Below are positions 10,810 through 23,834 of a stretch of 64,000 nucleotides of DNA, piece by piece. Position 1 is the stretch's first letter, and every line of letters begins with the position of its first letter. A program made the translations under genes and the position numbers. The notes under the pieces are model-generated. The model saw only the letters and a program-made list of their open reading frames with translations. It had not been told where the DNA came from and made no database searches. The DNA is from Tachypleus tridentatus (lineage: Eukaryota > Arthropoda > Merostomata > Xiphosura > Limulidae): NCBI RefSeq assembly GCF_004210375.1, contig NC_134834.1, forward strand, positions 90,648,170 to 90,712,169. Direction: 5' to 3'.

Positions 10810-12504
10810 GTTTCGGCAGAATATTGGACCGAAAAATACATAATGTATGAATTTACCTTCATTCTCAAGAATAATTCATTCACACTTTAAGAAGAATATC
10901 AAGTATTTTGAAAATATATAAAGTATGATATTTGTAGTGAAAGACATTCAAAACAATCTTCAAAATAAATAGTCGGATATTTATATTATTACAAAAAAAA
11001 TTATTCTGTACATAACTAAGAATATAAACTCATTTTAAAACACTGATTTCTAATCCCATTAGGTTTTGATTTACAAAAACAATAATTGTTATTATTGAAG
11101 AGATTTTTTGCCAATACAATGGCTGTAAGAATAATGCTTTTACAAGAAAATCTAATACAGTTACGTTTTGATATAAAAAAAATTAAATTTCTACATGTCT
11201 GTAGGCTAGTTCATTTATATCAGCAAATACACTGAACCATATCTTCACTTCTTTTAAAATAACTGGTTGCTCTCTTTGATATTGCCGTGCAATATAAATA
11301 TTTTGTGGTCATATCCGTAGTTTACTTCGAATACTCTCTTACTGGTGATACAGAGTTACATTAGTGACACTCAAAAGTTTTCCTTTCTTTCCAACTTGTT
11401 TTAGCCATAATTCTTAAAAATAAGGGTGGTAATATAATTACCTTAGAAAAATCTATAATGATTACAAAGGTATATATGTGCATTGGTTTTGCTTGAGAGA
11501 CAAACAAGAATTTCCTAGACTTTTCAAAAAAGTATTATCTCTATTTCTGACAATCCAATTGTGTTAGTGTTCAGATTTTAAACTAATTATCACAAATAAA
11601 AAAATAGATGTCTATATATCGTTATTTCTTCCTTACTGATTTTTTGAACAATGTAATTAAAGTCTTTATTATGTTTACTAATGCTGGTATTAACATTTTT
11701 ACCTTCTCTCTCAAAGAAATTGTTGTTTTTTTTAATCGAAAGACAATTCAATTCTCATTTATTCAAGAAACATAAAACTTTCACTGGAAGAAAAAAAAGC
11801 TAAACTAATTATACATTTGAATAATTTAATGTTTCACAGAGAAAGTATAATCAGTTGAAAAACTTTAAACAGTTACTACTTTGGAAGAAGAAATAAAAAA
11901 AAACTTACTGAAATCTATGTGCAAGAAACTCGTGATTATTTTATGTAAAACAAAACTCATAAATTAGGTGAACAAATACACAAACTATAGAGGTTTTCTT
12001 TATCTAGTTCATAGTTAAGTCAACTTATATGTGGTACGTAATACCATTTCTGAGCAACGCATTTCCAGCTAGTTTATGGAAATGACAATTTTATTAAGCA
12101 GCAAACATAAGATTCGCATTGTTCATAAAAGCTAGTATTTACTTGCACCTAATGCATTGTTTGAACATCAGTTCTAATGCATCAGTTCTTCTAAAACACC
12201 AATGAAAGAGCAGCCAATCAATATTTAAACTAAAAAAACGAATGAGGTGCATCTTAGTTTTGTTAGTTAGAGATTAAGTTTTGATCGTCACCAGAGAAAG
12301 AAACAGAACTCGGGTTAAATAACTAAAGAATTATTTGTGTTTACTGTCTTCTTACACGTGGGCAAAACATTCAGTATTAAACCTTCGTAAATCTGAGAAA
12401 TCTAAAAAATGACATGCTGAAACAATTTACCTCGTAAAATTTGCATTAATATGTTGAAGCTTATTTTAAATCCTCATGAATTTACTCAGAACGTCTCTCG
12501 CACA
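10810..12504. other. Gene-free AT-rich stretch
   Basis: About 1.7 kb of strongly AT-rich DNA with many A and T runs. No open frame of note, SINE or array seen. Confidence 0.6.
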
Positions 12505-12622
12505 CGCCCTCTAGTGGTACAACGGCATGTCTGTGGACTTTACGATGCTAGAAATCGGTTTTCGACACGCCTGGTGGGCAGAGCACAGGTACAACATTGT
12601 GTAGCTTTGTGCTCTATCAGAC
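12505..12622 (+). mobile_element. SINE-2 copy
   Basis: Head ctctagtggtacaacggcat (A box), ggactttacgatgctag, degraded B box (ggttttcgacacgcc), then tggtgggcagagcac and tgtgtagctttgtgctc. An open frame (12451-12753) crosses it and is explained by the repeat, not by a gene. Confidence 0.85.
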
Positions 12623-13028
12623 AATATAGGCATACGTACTCTTGGGTATGTAACAAGTTGTTAGATTGTCGACTGTTTTTCGATGACATGGTCATAAAAG
12701 AACAAATAAAAATACAAAAACACAAACTTGAAGAGAAACACTTAGTTCTATAGTGATCTGTTTAAAATAACAAGAAGCTTTATTAACCTTATCTGTGTGA
12801 GATGATAATTAACCTTCATACAATGTTTACACATTATAACAGCGCTCACAACAAACTAATGAAATGTTTACCTATTTTTACTTTTACATCAGTTTTTTTT
12901 CTTTTTTCTTTTATGGTTACATACGTGTATTAGAAAACTAGAAACATTATATGAGACCAAAACATAAACAATTTAAACTAATTGATAGCTGGAAATTTAC
13001 CACAACTAAGTGCTCCACCCCCCACCAA

Positions 13029-13094
13029 TCCTAAGTCTGTAGGCTTATAACGTTAAAAATTGGGTTGTGGAATTTGTGGTGGTCATAGAACAGG
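13029..13094 (+). mobile_element. SINE-2/3 head fragment
   Basis: ctaagtctgtaggcttataac and the following ttgggttgtggaatttgtggtgg match the anticodon-to-B-box part of the short SINEs. The A box and the tail are missing. It abuts a SINE-1 copy, which may have inserted into it. Confidence 0.6.
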
Positions 13095-13095
13095 C

Positions 13096-13345
13096 TTGTT
13101 TCTTTGGAATTTCAAGCAAAGCAACACGAAGACTACATGTGTTAGCCGATTCTAATTTAGCAATGTAAGACTAGAGAGAAGCAAACAAGTCATCACTACC
13201 CAACGTCAACTTTTGGGCTAATCTTTTATCAACCACTTTATAATGCCCTCATGGCTGAACGAGAGAGAATGGTTGGTGGGATGTAGATTTGAATCTGCGA
13301 CCCTCAGACTGCGACTCGAGCGCCCTCATCACTTGACCATGTGTA
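13096..13345 (-). mobile_element. SINE-1 copy, diverged
   Basis: Minus-strand SINE-1 with tail (gaatttcaagcaaagc), body (aatgtaagactagagagaag) and head (cgcgaccctcagactgcgactcgagcg read in pieces). Part of the region between the agtgggattgaccgtcac and ctttataatgccc blocks is lost. The frame at 13243-13524 lies partly in it and is not a gene. Confidence 0.82.
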
Positions 13346-15658
13346 GCTGGTGCAGAACAGCTCTTCTATTACGAAGCTTTGGGCTTGACTGCGAAGAAAC
13401 AAACGTAACTCAAGAAGATATTCTACATGTTTGTTTCTTATTGGATGTTTTTTATCTGACGTCTTTTTTATATGTTCAGTGTTTTAAGCTACATGTCGAA
13501 ATGTATATTAACTTCTGTGTATAATAATTTCTCCTTGCTTTCAAAATCAATTTCCAAATATAATTTTTTTTGATTTTATGGTAAATTAGAATTTGTAAAT
13601 TACATAGTTCTACACATAAGATATTTCTAACAGATGTTTTGATAAATCTTTTAGTAGGTACATCGTGAATAAGGTCGATTTAGAATTTAGGTAACAGATT
13701 ATTTATTATACCTACTACAAGATGTGATGGTTATTGAATCACCCCTAAATCCAACCTCATATCTTGTTATACATTGGCATGAATATATCATAATGTATGC
13801 CCCTCAATTAATTTACGTATCCATTGGTTCTGTTCGTCTAACGTGGAAGACTTACTCGTTTAATTCTTCGATCATAGTTACATCATAGTGTAATCATAGT
13901 TTACTCAACAATAAACATTTATATTCAGAAGTTATTAATGGCGTATATAACGATATTTATTTTTACATTAAAATAACTATTTCCATAGGATACGAATTTC
14001 TTAGGGTTTGGACTGAGTTATACTATGCACACATGTAATTTTCTAAACTTTCTGATGTCGGAAAATAAGTATTTCTGTTTTTCATGTGAACCGTAACACT
14101 TTTCTTTACGAACTTGGTTTGCTAACGCTAAAATATTGTATATCGTTCAGACTTGAAACTAGTTTGGTTGTAGCCTATAATAGTCATCTTTTTTTTTATA
14201 AGCAAGAAACAAATGATTTAAACTCAAAATCTAAACAAATGATTCGGTGTTTACGTGTCAGCCATAAATATCGATTTTGTTATCGTGGCTTTTTGTCTTC
14301 ATACATTTGCAATTTGGACTAATCATACTAATCATATAAGTACAGCCATTTACTCTCCTAATGATTTCCAATATCGACCACGTATGCAGCCCCTATTTCT
14401 TTACTACTTTCTCCCTTCATTATAAGGGTCACCCTCCCGCCTTCTTTTTTATTCCTCGAGCTATTCTAGGTAAAAGAATGAGTTTCGACATTTAAGTGTG
14501 TTCTGATTTTTGTATTTTACTAAATAACCTGTCTTCTTGTCACGTACAAATTCTCACACTTTGTAATTTCGTATACATTTGTGAAATGAAGTAAATATAA
14601 GAGAGATTTCTATTGTAACACAAGTGCACTGATCGCCACCACCACAGACTTACTGTTTGCGAATTTGTCACAAAGAGAAAGAAAATAAAAACTTGTGTCC
14701 AAGTAACGTGCACTGCACTGTAAGAAAGTGAGGAAGAAAGCTATCATTATTAGAATTTATCCATGAAAGACTCCTGGTCGTTGTTGTATGATCTGTGTCG
14801 TCTTTTGTCAGCAATAACTGTGTAATCAGTATAGATACAGACAGCCCTTTTCACCATACTTGTAAGGCCTTCCCATTACCCACCAAACATGCGTAAAGCG
14901 TTTATTTATGAATGTTATACTGTTAATTCAAGATATGCTTTTACTTATAATGCTATATTAGAAAGTAAACATAACATTCGTTTAAGCCTCTTTCTAGTTA
15001 CTAAAGTGAATAATTTGGACAAAGTTTTTTACTGCTGTCCAGTAAATGTTTGTCATATCTAATTTTATTTTACATTATATTAAATGTTGATAATTTCTTT
15101 CTAGCAGGTATTTGTAGCTTCTTCTACAGTAATTAAAGGTGAGCCATCGTAAATGAGAGTTATCGTACTGCATTTGCATTTATTTTGAAAAATGCATTAA
15201 ACACAATCCAAATTAGACGTGTAAACGTAATATAGTCTTATTAATTTCTTTTTATACTAAAATACAAAGTCGATAACTCGCAATTCATTGATAGTTAGTT
15301 GATGATGCAAAACATAATGGTGTTGCTCGTAAACACAAAATATGTTTATAATCTAATAATAAATTTATAGACCTAAAATGATCTAATTTCACTTATCTAT
15401 AGATATGCATATTATTAAGTACGAACTGGAATACATATGGATTATTTGTTTTAGTTTATAGTAACCACATTCATTTTAAAATTTTCAAATACAGCACTCA
15501 TTGAATAATGTTTATACCATATAAAATCAGTTTACCAAGACGTTTTCGCCTCTAAAGTAAGACAAATATATATCAATAATTTTATTTAAATTGATACACT
15601 CGAAATCAAACTTCATGAAGCTTTGTAAACTTGTGTTTTACGCAGCATTCAAATAAAC
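13346..15658. other. Gene-free stretch
   Basis: About 2.3 kb with no array or transposon end that I can recognise. The frame at 14086-14322 has no domain features. Composition is uniform and AT-rich. Confidence 0.55.
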
Positions 15659-15904
15659 AGGTCCGGCATAGCCAGATGGTTAGGTTGCTTGACTCGTAAT
15701 CTGACTGTTACTGGTTTGAATCCTCTTCACACAGTGAAGACGTTTATAAAGTGGCGGTCACTCCCACTATTCGTTGATAAAAGATTAGCCCAAGATTTAG
15801 CGGTGAGTGGTGATGACTATCTACCTTCCCTCTAGTCTTACACTGCTAACTTAAGGAAGACTAGCATAGACACCACCTCGTGTAGCTTTGCGCGAAATTC
15901 AAAA
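15659..15904 (+). mobile_element. SINE-1 copy, diverged
   Basis: Head ggtccggcatagccagatgg and weak B box (ctggtttgaatcc). The next segment is shortened (cacacagtgaagacgtttataaag), then the body and the tgtagctttgcgcgaaattc tail. A possible 8-bp AT-rich duplication aaataaac lies at 15651-15658 and 15905-15912. Confidence 0.87.
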
Positions 15905-15912
15905 AAATAAAC

Positions 15913-16704
15913 TAAGCAAACGGTTGAATAAATATTATACTGCATTGAAATCAAAGCGCTGAATATTTCACAAAATAAAACAAGATTGATATGAACTGTT
16001 TGAAACTTGATAAACATTGTGATTAAAGACATTACCTTACTTTTAACCAATATTTACTGACGACTCCAAATAACAGAGTTATGTTTCTTTAAAGTTCTAC
16101 GACGAACTTCAAGAAACAGATTTTTTTTGTAACCTATACTCTAAGCTATGTGAAGTAGATTACAAGGAAAACGTGCGTCATCTGCCACCATCTTGTTGAA
16201 AATGTTATCGACAAACAAATCCTTGAATAGTTTCGTGTGAAAACTTTATTACGCTAAAACTATTGTTCTTAACGACTAATGGCGAGAGAAAGTAAAATAC
16301 TTAAATGTCTGTCATTGTCAATACGACATTAAGAACTTAGAATCTTTGAATGATATATATATATCAGGACAGTATCTATCAAAACATTTCATGGTTCATA
16401 ACAACAATAATTTGTCAATATCTCACTACAATAACTAAATCAAATGGCAAAGTGAAATGCTTCACAAAGAAGTCTTACTAATTTGAAAATATCTAGTTTC
16501 TTTCTTCAGTACCATTAAAACAGCACAAAAACACAAAAACAGCTCATTGAAAAAAATAGGTCAGTGAAATTTAAACTTTATCAAGCTATGCTTTTAGCTA
16601 AACAATAGGTAATTTATGGTTGCATTTTGTTGCGTATACAGGATATCCGAATATAATGTGAGTCTGAAATACGCATTCCAACAACACACGTTAATTGGGC
16701 GATG
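15913..16704. other. Gene-free AT-rich stretch
   Basis: Nothing recognised apart from an (AT)n run near 16353-16364. The minus frame at 15838-16050 begins beyond the neighbouring SINE-1 tail and runs into it; no support for a gene. Confidence 0.55.
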
Positions 16705-16716
16705 CGTTAACAAGGA

Positions 16717-16841
16717 GTGTGTGTGTGTTTTTTTAAGAGCAAAGCCACATTGGGTTATTTGGTGAGCTCACCGAGAGGAATCGAACCCCTGATTTTAGCG
16801 TTGTAAATCCCTAGGCTTACCGCTGTACTTTGTGGATGGGA
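16717..16841 (-). mobile_element. SINE-3 copy, complete, with target duplication
   Basis: Minus strand: head with cagcggtaagcctagg, B box ggggttcgattcc, tail with gtggctttgctcttaaaaaaacacacac. A perfect 12-bp duplication cgttaacaagga lies at 16705-16716 and 16842-16853. A young insertion. Confidence 0.94.
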
Positions 16842-16853
16842 CGTTAACAAGGA

Positions 16854-17755
16854 AAAGGCGAAACAAGGCAAAAACTTTCACTTTGCAACTTCCGTAAATT
16901 GCTAATACTTTTGAATGATAGGACGTATCTGAGGAGAACAATATATAAAGTAAACTAAGGCTATGTGGAAGTTGAATACTTTATTTAATAACAAATTTGG
17001 AAAGCAATGGAACAATACTAAATGCAGGAGAAACAATATCATTGTTAAAAGAAAATAGCAAACAAAATTACACAACTTATATTGTTAATAGTGAAAAATG
17101 AGACAACTCTATATGTAACTTAACTGTATTAATACACACATGAAGCTTAATGCACATGCTATAGTTGATATATAAACTGAATGACGTAATGAAATGCTTA
17201 TCAAACCCCGAATATTTCTGTAAAGTGCCTACACCAATTTCATTTTATTGTCAGGTAAATGAATAAAATAGTTATCCGTATCACATTCCAAGTATTGTCG
17301 TGAATTACCCTACTGTGGTTTCGTGATATATGACTAAAGCAAATACTTTTGTAATCTAACATTCATTTTTATCCTTTACATTTATTTTCCTGCATACTTA
17401 CATTCCAAGAATATTATCACAGTGTAATGACGGCTAAATGCTAACTAACTCTATTATTCAGAATAAAATTTACTTCTAGGTTTTAAGCCAAGTCAACACT
17501 CAACGGAATGTAAGCCTTAAATGTGTAAATTTACTCTTGTTTGAAGTATAAAACTATTGGAAATATGAAATCGATTATTCTGATGTTAATACTTGCGAGT
17601 TACAATGCGTATTTATAATCTTCAATATCGATTTACGAGGCCTAAAATACTGACTGTCGTAAACAGAAATAATATATTAAATAAAAAGGAATATGTCGAT
17701 ACTAAAGTGTTTTTTTTTGTTATTTATTTAGTTGTTTTATTATTATTGTCAGTTT
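16854..17755. other. Gene-free AT-rich stretch
   Basis: No repeat or gene recognised. The frame at 17593-17817 has a hydrophobic run encoded by a T-rich tract and ends inside a decayed SINE. Confidence 0.55.
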
Positions 17756-17820
17756 TAGAGCAAAACTGTACACTGGACTGTCTCGCTGTGTCCACTGCGG
17801 GAAATATGGTGTTGTAAAGA
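17756..17820 (-). mobile_element. Decayed SINE-2/3 fragment
   Basis: tagagcaaaactgtacactgg, ctgtctcgctgtgtccac and tgcggg follow the order of the short-SINE tail and middle on the minus strand. Head and B box are lost. An old fragment, judged by order and partial identity only. Confidence 0.45.
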
Positions 17821-17842
17821 ACTTTAAATTAAAACGTATTTC

Positions 17843-17917
17843 TTGTTTGTTTCTTTTTAATTTCGCGCAAAGCCGTACCTAATTTAGCAGTGTAAGACTA
17901 GATGGAAGGCAACTAGT
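17843..17917 (-). mobile_element. SINE-1 fragment (tail and part of body)
   Basis: The tail (tttaatttcgcgcaaagcc), then a jump over the gctatctgcgctagccgtcc block to ctaatttagcagtgtaagac, ending at gcaactagt. It directly abuts a full copy in the same orientation. Confidence 0.85.
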
Positions 17918-17918
17918 G

Positions 17919-18194
17919 TTGTTTGTTTGTTTTGAATTTCGCACAAAGCTACTCGAGGGCTATCTGTGTTAGCCGTCCCTAATTTAGCAGTGTAAGACTA
18001 GAGGGAAGGCAGCTAGTCATCACCACCCACCGCCAACTCTTGGGCTACTCATTTACCAACGGATAGTGGGATTAACCGCCACATTATAACACCCCATGAC
18101 TGAAAGGGCAAACATGTTAGGTGTGAGGGGGGATTCGATCTGCGACCTTCGATTTACGAATCGAGTGTCTTAACCATCTAGCTATGCTGGGTCT
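17919..18194 (-). mobile_element. SINE-1 copy, near full length
   Basis: Full order on the minus strand from agacccagcatagctagatgg to the caaacaaac tail. B box region gcagatcgaatcccc is altered. With the neighbouring fragment it forms a head-to-tail partial dimer. Confidence 0.92.
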
Positions 18195-19639
18195 AACATA
18201 TTGCTCTTTTACTTTTTGATAATTAAAATAAATATACTTGTAATACTTTAAAAGACAATTTGCATATAAAATACTTTTTATTTTTAAATAAATTTATTGT
18301 ATTATGTAAATGAACTTATTGTCCGTTTGCGTGGAAAATTTCCATATTTTTGTTGTCTTTTTTTTACATTTTACTGTAATTTTTACATTAAATGTTTAAT
18401 AAATAAACAGTATTTTTCAAAATAAAATTTCATCATTGTTCTAATAGGAATTGTTTCTCTCTTTACCACAATATATATTTGCAGTTGGTTCAAAATATAA
18501 ACCTCTTTCGTTTCTTCACATTGCACAATAGAAAAAAAAGTGCAAGACAAATAAATTGAACAATAATAAAATCCTACTGCATCTAGTTTTTCTCGTATAG
18601 TGGTTACTATTTACCCTTCGTTGTCTCTACTTGTACAGCTGTACGGTTGGTGTGCCGTGAGAGACAATCACCATGGATCGTTAGTCGACACCACCAAGCT
18701 TTGGAGAAAAAAAAACACGAGAAAACGCCATGTTCTAGTTGTAATACATCATTAGAGTCCCTCTCCTGAATTTTTAGTGGATGTTTTTTAACACTTGTAC
18801 TTCATGCAGGAGTTCAATAAAAAATATAGAATCATAATCTGAGCCCTTGGTTTTGAACTTAAAAGAAGCCATTTTAGATTCACTGCGAAAATTTAATATT
18901 CGTCTTCTCTGTAACTTTAAGGAGTAACCAGGAAGATGAATTTTTGATTTTCCTTGTGTATGAGAACTGTATTTTGTATATAATCTATGAATGTTCCAAA
19001 ATTCTGCAACAAACTATGATTTTGTTTTCGTGAACTAAAGAAAAAACGAGATATTTATTTTATAAATCTTGTAAAGACAATCTATAGCATTCATTAAAGA
19101 TGATTTGTTAAAGTGAAATTCTTATTTTCCATTTTTCTTTAAAATTAAATTTTATGCTCTTTCGTGTATCAATGCGCTTCATTTATCCGAATAATAAAAT
19201 ACCGCCAGTTTTTAAAAATTGTTTGCATTAAAATTTTAACAATATTATAGCTAATATTTTAATAATACTGCTTATAACACTCATAATTTAGAAATACGGC
19301 AGTTTCTTATAACTGAGTTTCGATAACTGGATGCATATTTTGAAAAATTAAGTATCGAATTTTGTCAAAATGTTATCAACAATATGATATTGTTTGGATC
19401 ACTTTTCACGGTAAGATTGTTGAACAACCATGAGAAAATATTGTTTTGGATAAAACTGTAATATTAAAACAATAAATATATTTTCAACTTGAAATAATAG
19501 CTCTGAAGTGTTTCACTTCATGATTACCTCTGTACGTTATTCATATTTTATCAACACAAAATTCTGATGAAATAGAAACGTGTAACGTGTAGTCTGCCAT
19601 ATTTCAAATTTATATCGTTTTCTATTATATCTTACATTA
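18195..19639. other. Gene-free AT-rich stretch
   Basis: About 1.4 kb with nothing recognised beyond A/T runs and a 12-bp palindrome gtacagctgtac near 18634. No gene. Confidence 0.55.
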
Positions 19640-19849
19640 CATGGTGTCCGAAAAGTCTAGAACCATAAATGATTTACAGCTTTTCATGTCTTCAGATATG
19701 TAAATGATCATCGCGCTGTCAAAGCATGAAAAGATCGAGTTAATCCTGCTGTTAATCCAAATTTGTTATGAATTACAAGAATAGCATGTATAACACTTTC
19801 TGTAAAAATCATTGAAATGCCTTCGGTTTCAGACTTTTTTGACACCATG
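19640..19849. mobile_element. Mariner-type MITE
   Basis: About 210 bp bounded by inverted repeats. The left end is catggtgtccgaaaagtct (from 19640). The right end reads, in reverse complement, catggtgtcaaaaaagtct (ending at 19849). Both ends abut TA (19638-19639, 19850-19851), the target of Tc1/mariner transposases. The ggtgtccgaaaagt terminus resembles mariner ends (family knowledge). The interior is short with no transposase frame, so it is non-autonomous. Confidence 0.82.
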
Positions 19850-19851
19850 TA

Positions 19852-20863
19852 TATCTTACCTTTATTATATTATATATTATACAACGTTAAAACTATATAC
19901 TATTTAAAACTACATACAATAGTGTAAAAAATAAAGTACATTTTCGTTGTATTCATGCTTGATGTATAAATTTATTTAAAACATTTATGTTTTTCATTTT
20001 CTAATGCATTATAGAAAAGCGGCAAAGTATAATTTTATTTCTCTTTAATATGTATTGAAAACATAGAAATATCTTACATAATACATATATTTCTTCACCC
20101 ACAAAATAAAGATTTATTACTTCAAATCTTGCTACCAAAAGTTTTGATTCACGTGTTATTTTTGAGTAAGATAAAAACTGTATAAACCTGGAATCACATT
20201 CCAACAGGATAATAAATTCATATATCTCATGTCAATCACACATGTGTTTCTATTATCAAAAATAGTTTCAACAGTCAATTACGGCAGTTTTGTCAGTTTT
20301 ATCTAACACTTTTCTTTAACCCCACGCAGACAACGAATGTAACAGTATCTTTCTCCTATACTTACCATATGGTTGCATTCAAGACCCAAACAACTTTGTT
20401 TTAAAGATTGAGTAATTCTTTGTTGTTTATTTTTTGTGCACTATTAATTAATCCCTCTTTGTTTTAAACCTATCCAAAGCATCGAAGAAATCAAGTTTAT
20501 AAATAGTTCGACTAAAATGTAATCATAGTCAACACTGTTCTACTGAACTAGCTTTTACTGTCAAATTAAGCAGCAAAAAAATACAAACATTGATTTAAGA
20601 GTGGAGACCACTCATTGTTAATTTTCAAAGAGCACCACACGCCATAATAATATCTGTAAGTTAATATACTTATATACTCCAATAATAAAAGAAAATGTCA
20701 GGTTCTGTCAATCACATTCTTTGTTGTTCACCAGGTGATATTAAACACCCTTAAGAAAAGCAAATTAGAGCTATTGAAAACTTACACTGTATGAAAATGT
20801 GTGCATCTGTAAGCGTGAAGGATATAGTGTGTAAGTAGTATACGAAAACTTATAACAATCACT
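19852..20863. other. Gene-free AT-rich stretch
   Basis: Nothing recognised. The minus frame at 20001-20204 has no features of a gene. Confidence 0.55.
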
Positions 20864-20865
20864 TA

Positions 20866-21003
20866 CAGTCATGTGAAAAAGTTAGGATACACTATGAAAG
20901 CCTGTTAATTTTTGTAACATTTGTGGATATATAGATATTTAATCTCAATTTTAACAATAATGAGATATTATAGACAGTAACTTTTCAAAATGTAAACGCT
21001 AAG
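20866..21003. mobile_element. Probable DNA-transposon end fragment
   Basis: The segment begins ttacagtcatgtgaaaaagt and goes on through ggatacactatgaaagcctg. I recall this style of terminus from Tc1/mariner-like families, with TA just before the CAG. No matching inverted end is found downstream, so either it is a one-ended fragment or the other end has decayed. Assignment is from memory. Confidence 0.4.
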
Positions 21004-21571
21004 AATTAAAGTTTTTGTGCGAAGATTATGGCTTCTTAGAAATACTAGTAAGTAATACTTCATAATTCTGTTGGGATGTGTTTTCATCTTTCTTCGGACA
21101 AAGGGTGTGAACTTACACTCTTCTGGGTATAGCCCCTGTATCAGTACTTTACACCCATAAAAGTGTGAAAATATATATAATATTTCATTAAACTCAAAAT
21201 ATCAATATACAAAGTCTCACAGCGCTTTGAACTGATGATCGTACGACAGCAGAACTAAAAACAACATAATATATCGGAAGTTCAAATATAATATTGCATA
21301 TTTCTCGACAACATTTGAACTTATGTTTACTGTTCTTTTTCAATGTTAATAATCCGTTGGCCTTAAAATATTAGATTTTATAATAATCAGACGTGTTATC
21401 TGCGAATTGCTGGGTGTACTTTAAACAGGTGTTTAATAAACTTTTAACCACTGTCCTTTCCTGTTTGGTTTCTGTTAATAAGAGCTACTAAGTATCTAAC
21501 TTTAAGAACTCAGTGACAGAGTTATCACGCAACAAGTATGGTATTTATAACTTGGTCTGGAATGTTCTAAC

Positions 21572-21818
21572 AATTAGGGGTCTTGACTAACAATTGAGGG
21601 TCACGGGATCGAAACCTGTCAGTGAACACACTATCTCTGAGCTATAAGTCGTTATAATGCAATGGGCAACCCCAATACTCGGTGGTAAAGTGTGTTCCAA
21701 GAGTTAACGTTGGGTGGTATTGACTAACTGCCTATCCTTTAATATACCACTTCAAAATTAGGGACAGTAAGCGCAAACAGCTCTGGAATAGTTTTACGTG
21801 AAATTCAGTTAACAAACT
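21572..21818 (+). mobile_element. SINE-1 copy, old
   Basis: Recognisable blocks in order: ttgagggtcacgggatcg, taagtcgttataatg, ccccaatactcggtgg, ccaagagttaacgttgggtgg, aaaattagggacag, agcgcaaacagctc and a tail. The head is poorly preserved. A heavily substituted copy. Confidence 0.75.
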
Positions 21819-22716
21819 AATATTATTTACAGCTCAAAATCTTTGATATCATAAGAATCACATTATTACATATAAAATATATTTCCATCGGAAATTGTAT
21901 TTTTAACAGATGCATAAAGTAGCTTTAATGACTAAGTTTGTAAACTCATGAAAGCATTATTAACCGGTGGTATTGCATACAAATCCATGAAATATTTTTT
22001 TTTAGTTTTATAATGTAATTAATGATATTAGTCATTACACCTAACGATAAAAATTCCGTAAGTGGATGAAATTACTCACAAAGGCGTAAGTAGGTTTCAC
22101 CGAAATTGTCACTTTGTTATAAAATATCTTTCCATAAAAACCAGCGTAAACATTTGATAAAACAGTGTTGAGGTTTACGGTCACATTTGGGATAAGAAGA
22201 AGATGCAATATCTATGACTTGTTCCCTCCCCCAAGTGAATGAATAGTACGTATCGTATCTTATGTTAAGATATTAGGAACTAAACGGTATTAAAGGGCTT
22301 CATGGGTTTTCCTTAATACTGTTTTATCGATAACAAAGCATTACATCCAATATTACTTATTACTTAAAAATCTTTCTCATGTTAGAAACGGAAATCAATA
22401 ATTGCTGTTTCCCACGTCATTGCTATCGAGAAATCTTTAGAATCATTCGATCAATTTTTATATTCTAGACAGACTTTGTCTGTGTGTGTTTGTAGATCAC
22501 TGCAATCTGATAACATCGAAAGCGCTTTTAACTTTTCTAAAAGTACATCGACTCCTTGAAAGCTTTGTCAACTAAGATACGTCAGTTAAAATATTTTTCA
22601 CTGTGTTTAGACTACCAAATTCCTAGACATATTTTACAGCAAATGTGTCAATATTAATATTAATTTCCTACATAGAACAAAATGTGCATTTAAAACTGCC
22701 ATCATCTGCAATAGGG
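21819..22716. other. Gene-free stretch
   Basis: AT-rich, nothing recognised apart from a small cagac-ttt-gtctg hairpin near 22469. Confidence 0.5.
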
Positions 22717-22780
22717 ATAACTCTATCTAATAATACGTTTTAAAAAAAAATAACTCTATCTAATAACACGTTTCAAAAAA
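22717..22780. repeat. 33-bp tandem duplication
   Basis: ataactctatctaataatacg followed by an A-rich run occurs twice (22717 and 22750) with one or two substitutions. Confidence 0.85.
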
Positions 22781-23825
22781 TGTGAAACTACAATGGTAGC
22801 ACCGTGAATGTTCGAGTCTAATTGAAAACTCCTCAAAATTAGTGTTTGATTAAATAAATATTTTCGATATATAACACACCTGCAACATCAGTCAAAATCG
22901 ATTGTTGTCGTTCCGTTGAATCTTTATGGTCTGTGGATTGGAATTAGGGAGGGCGCCACCTCACCTAGTCTGATAACTGACACTGTGATGCGATGGGACA
23001 CGATAAATGGAGGAGGAAAACCTATATTTTGGCCAATGCTAAACTCTTCTAGTGTGTAAATCAATCAGTATCAAGACAAATGTTTCTCTACCTCTTTATG
23101 GTATTACATTATTCATTCTTGTTTAATGTTAGGTAAATGAGGACTGGCATGATTACTAACCAAACTCCAGCATGATAAATTACATCCAAATAACGTATCC
23201 TTGGAATACAAGAAAACGTAAGAGCAATGAAGATGCTGTTGTTTTCAGATATGCAGATAGCGCGGTTATTTCACTTTTTTATTTTTATCAACTATATGCA
23301 ATGGGTTATGTGGTGTTTAGTATAATGTGGGGATCCAACTTTGGACTATAGCGTTTTAAGTCCTTAAACTTATGAAAGTTCATAGAAATCAATCTAGTTA
23401 GTTTGGCTTTTTAAGTGAACATCATGCTTATTATGATTCAATTTGAATACCTTGAGTTTTTATAATATTATTTCTGGAAAAAAAGGAAAACCAAAATTTG
23501 CTACTTAAAAAAAATAATAAAAGATGCTTGAAATTTCCTAGTCAATCTCCAAAACATCAAATCGATAATTTTTTTTTTTTGGGGGGGCGTTTTAACTGCC
23601 AACGCCAACCTAAATATCTACTTTGTTTTTACAGCGTTTCTGCTCTATTGTTCTATTCATTCCCATATCCTTTTCTTCACTTAATGATATTTGTCTATTA
23701 TTTAACTTTAAAGTTTGGTGTTCATAATAAATTACTTTTCTTTAGTGAGATCATGAGGTCAATTTATTTCTATGATGATAAAAAAACAATTAATAACAAA
23801 TACAAGGGCAATAACAGATTTTTCT
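22781..23825. other. Gene-free stretch
   Basis: A 128-codon frame (23498-23884) crosses T and G homopolymers at 23572-23587 and ends inside the following SINE-1 copy. It has no domain signature and I do not support it as a gene. Confidence 0.55.
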
Positions 23826-23834
23826 GTGAAGAAT

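Noticed and set aside
12451..12753. 100-codon frame
   Set aside because: More than a third of it is a SINE-2 copy read in frame.
13243..13524. 93-codon frame
   Set aside because: Its first third is a reversed SINE-1 head and the rest has no protein features.
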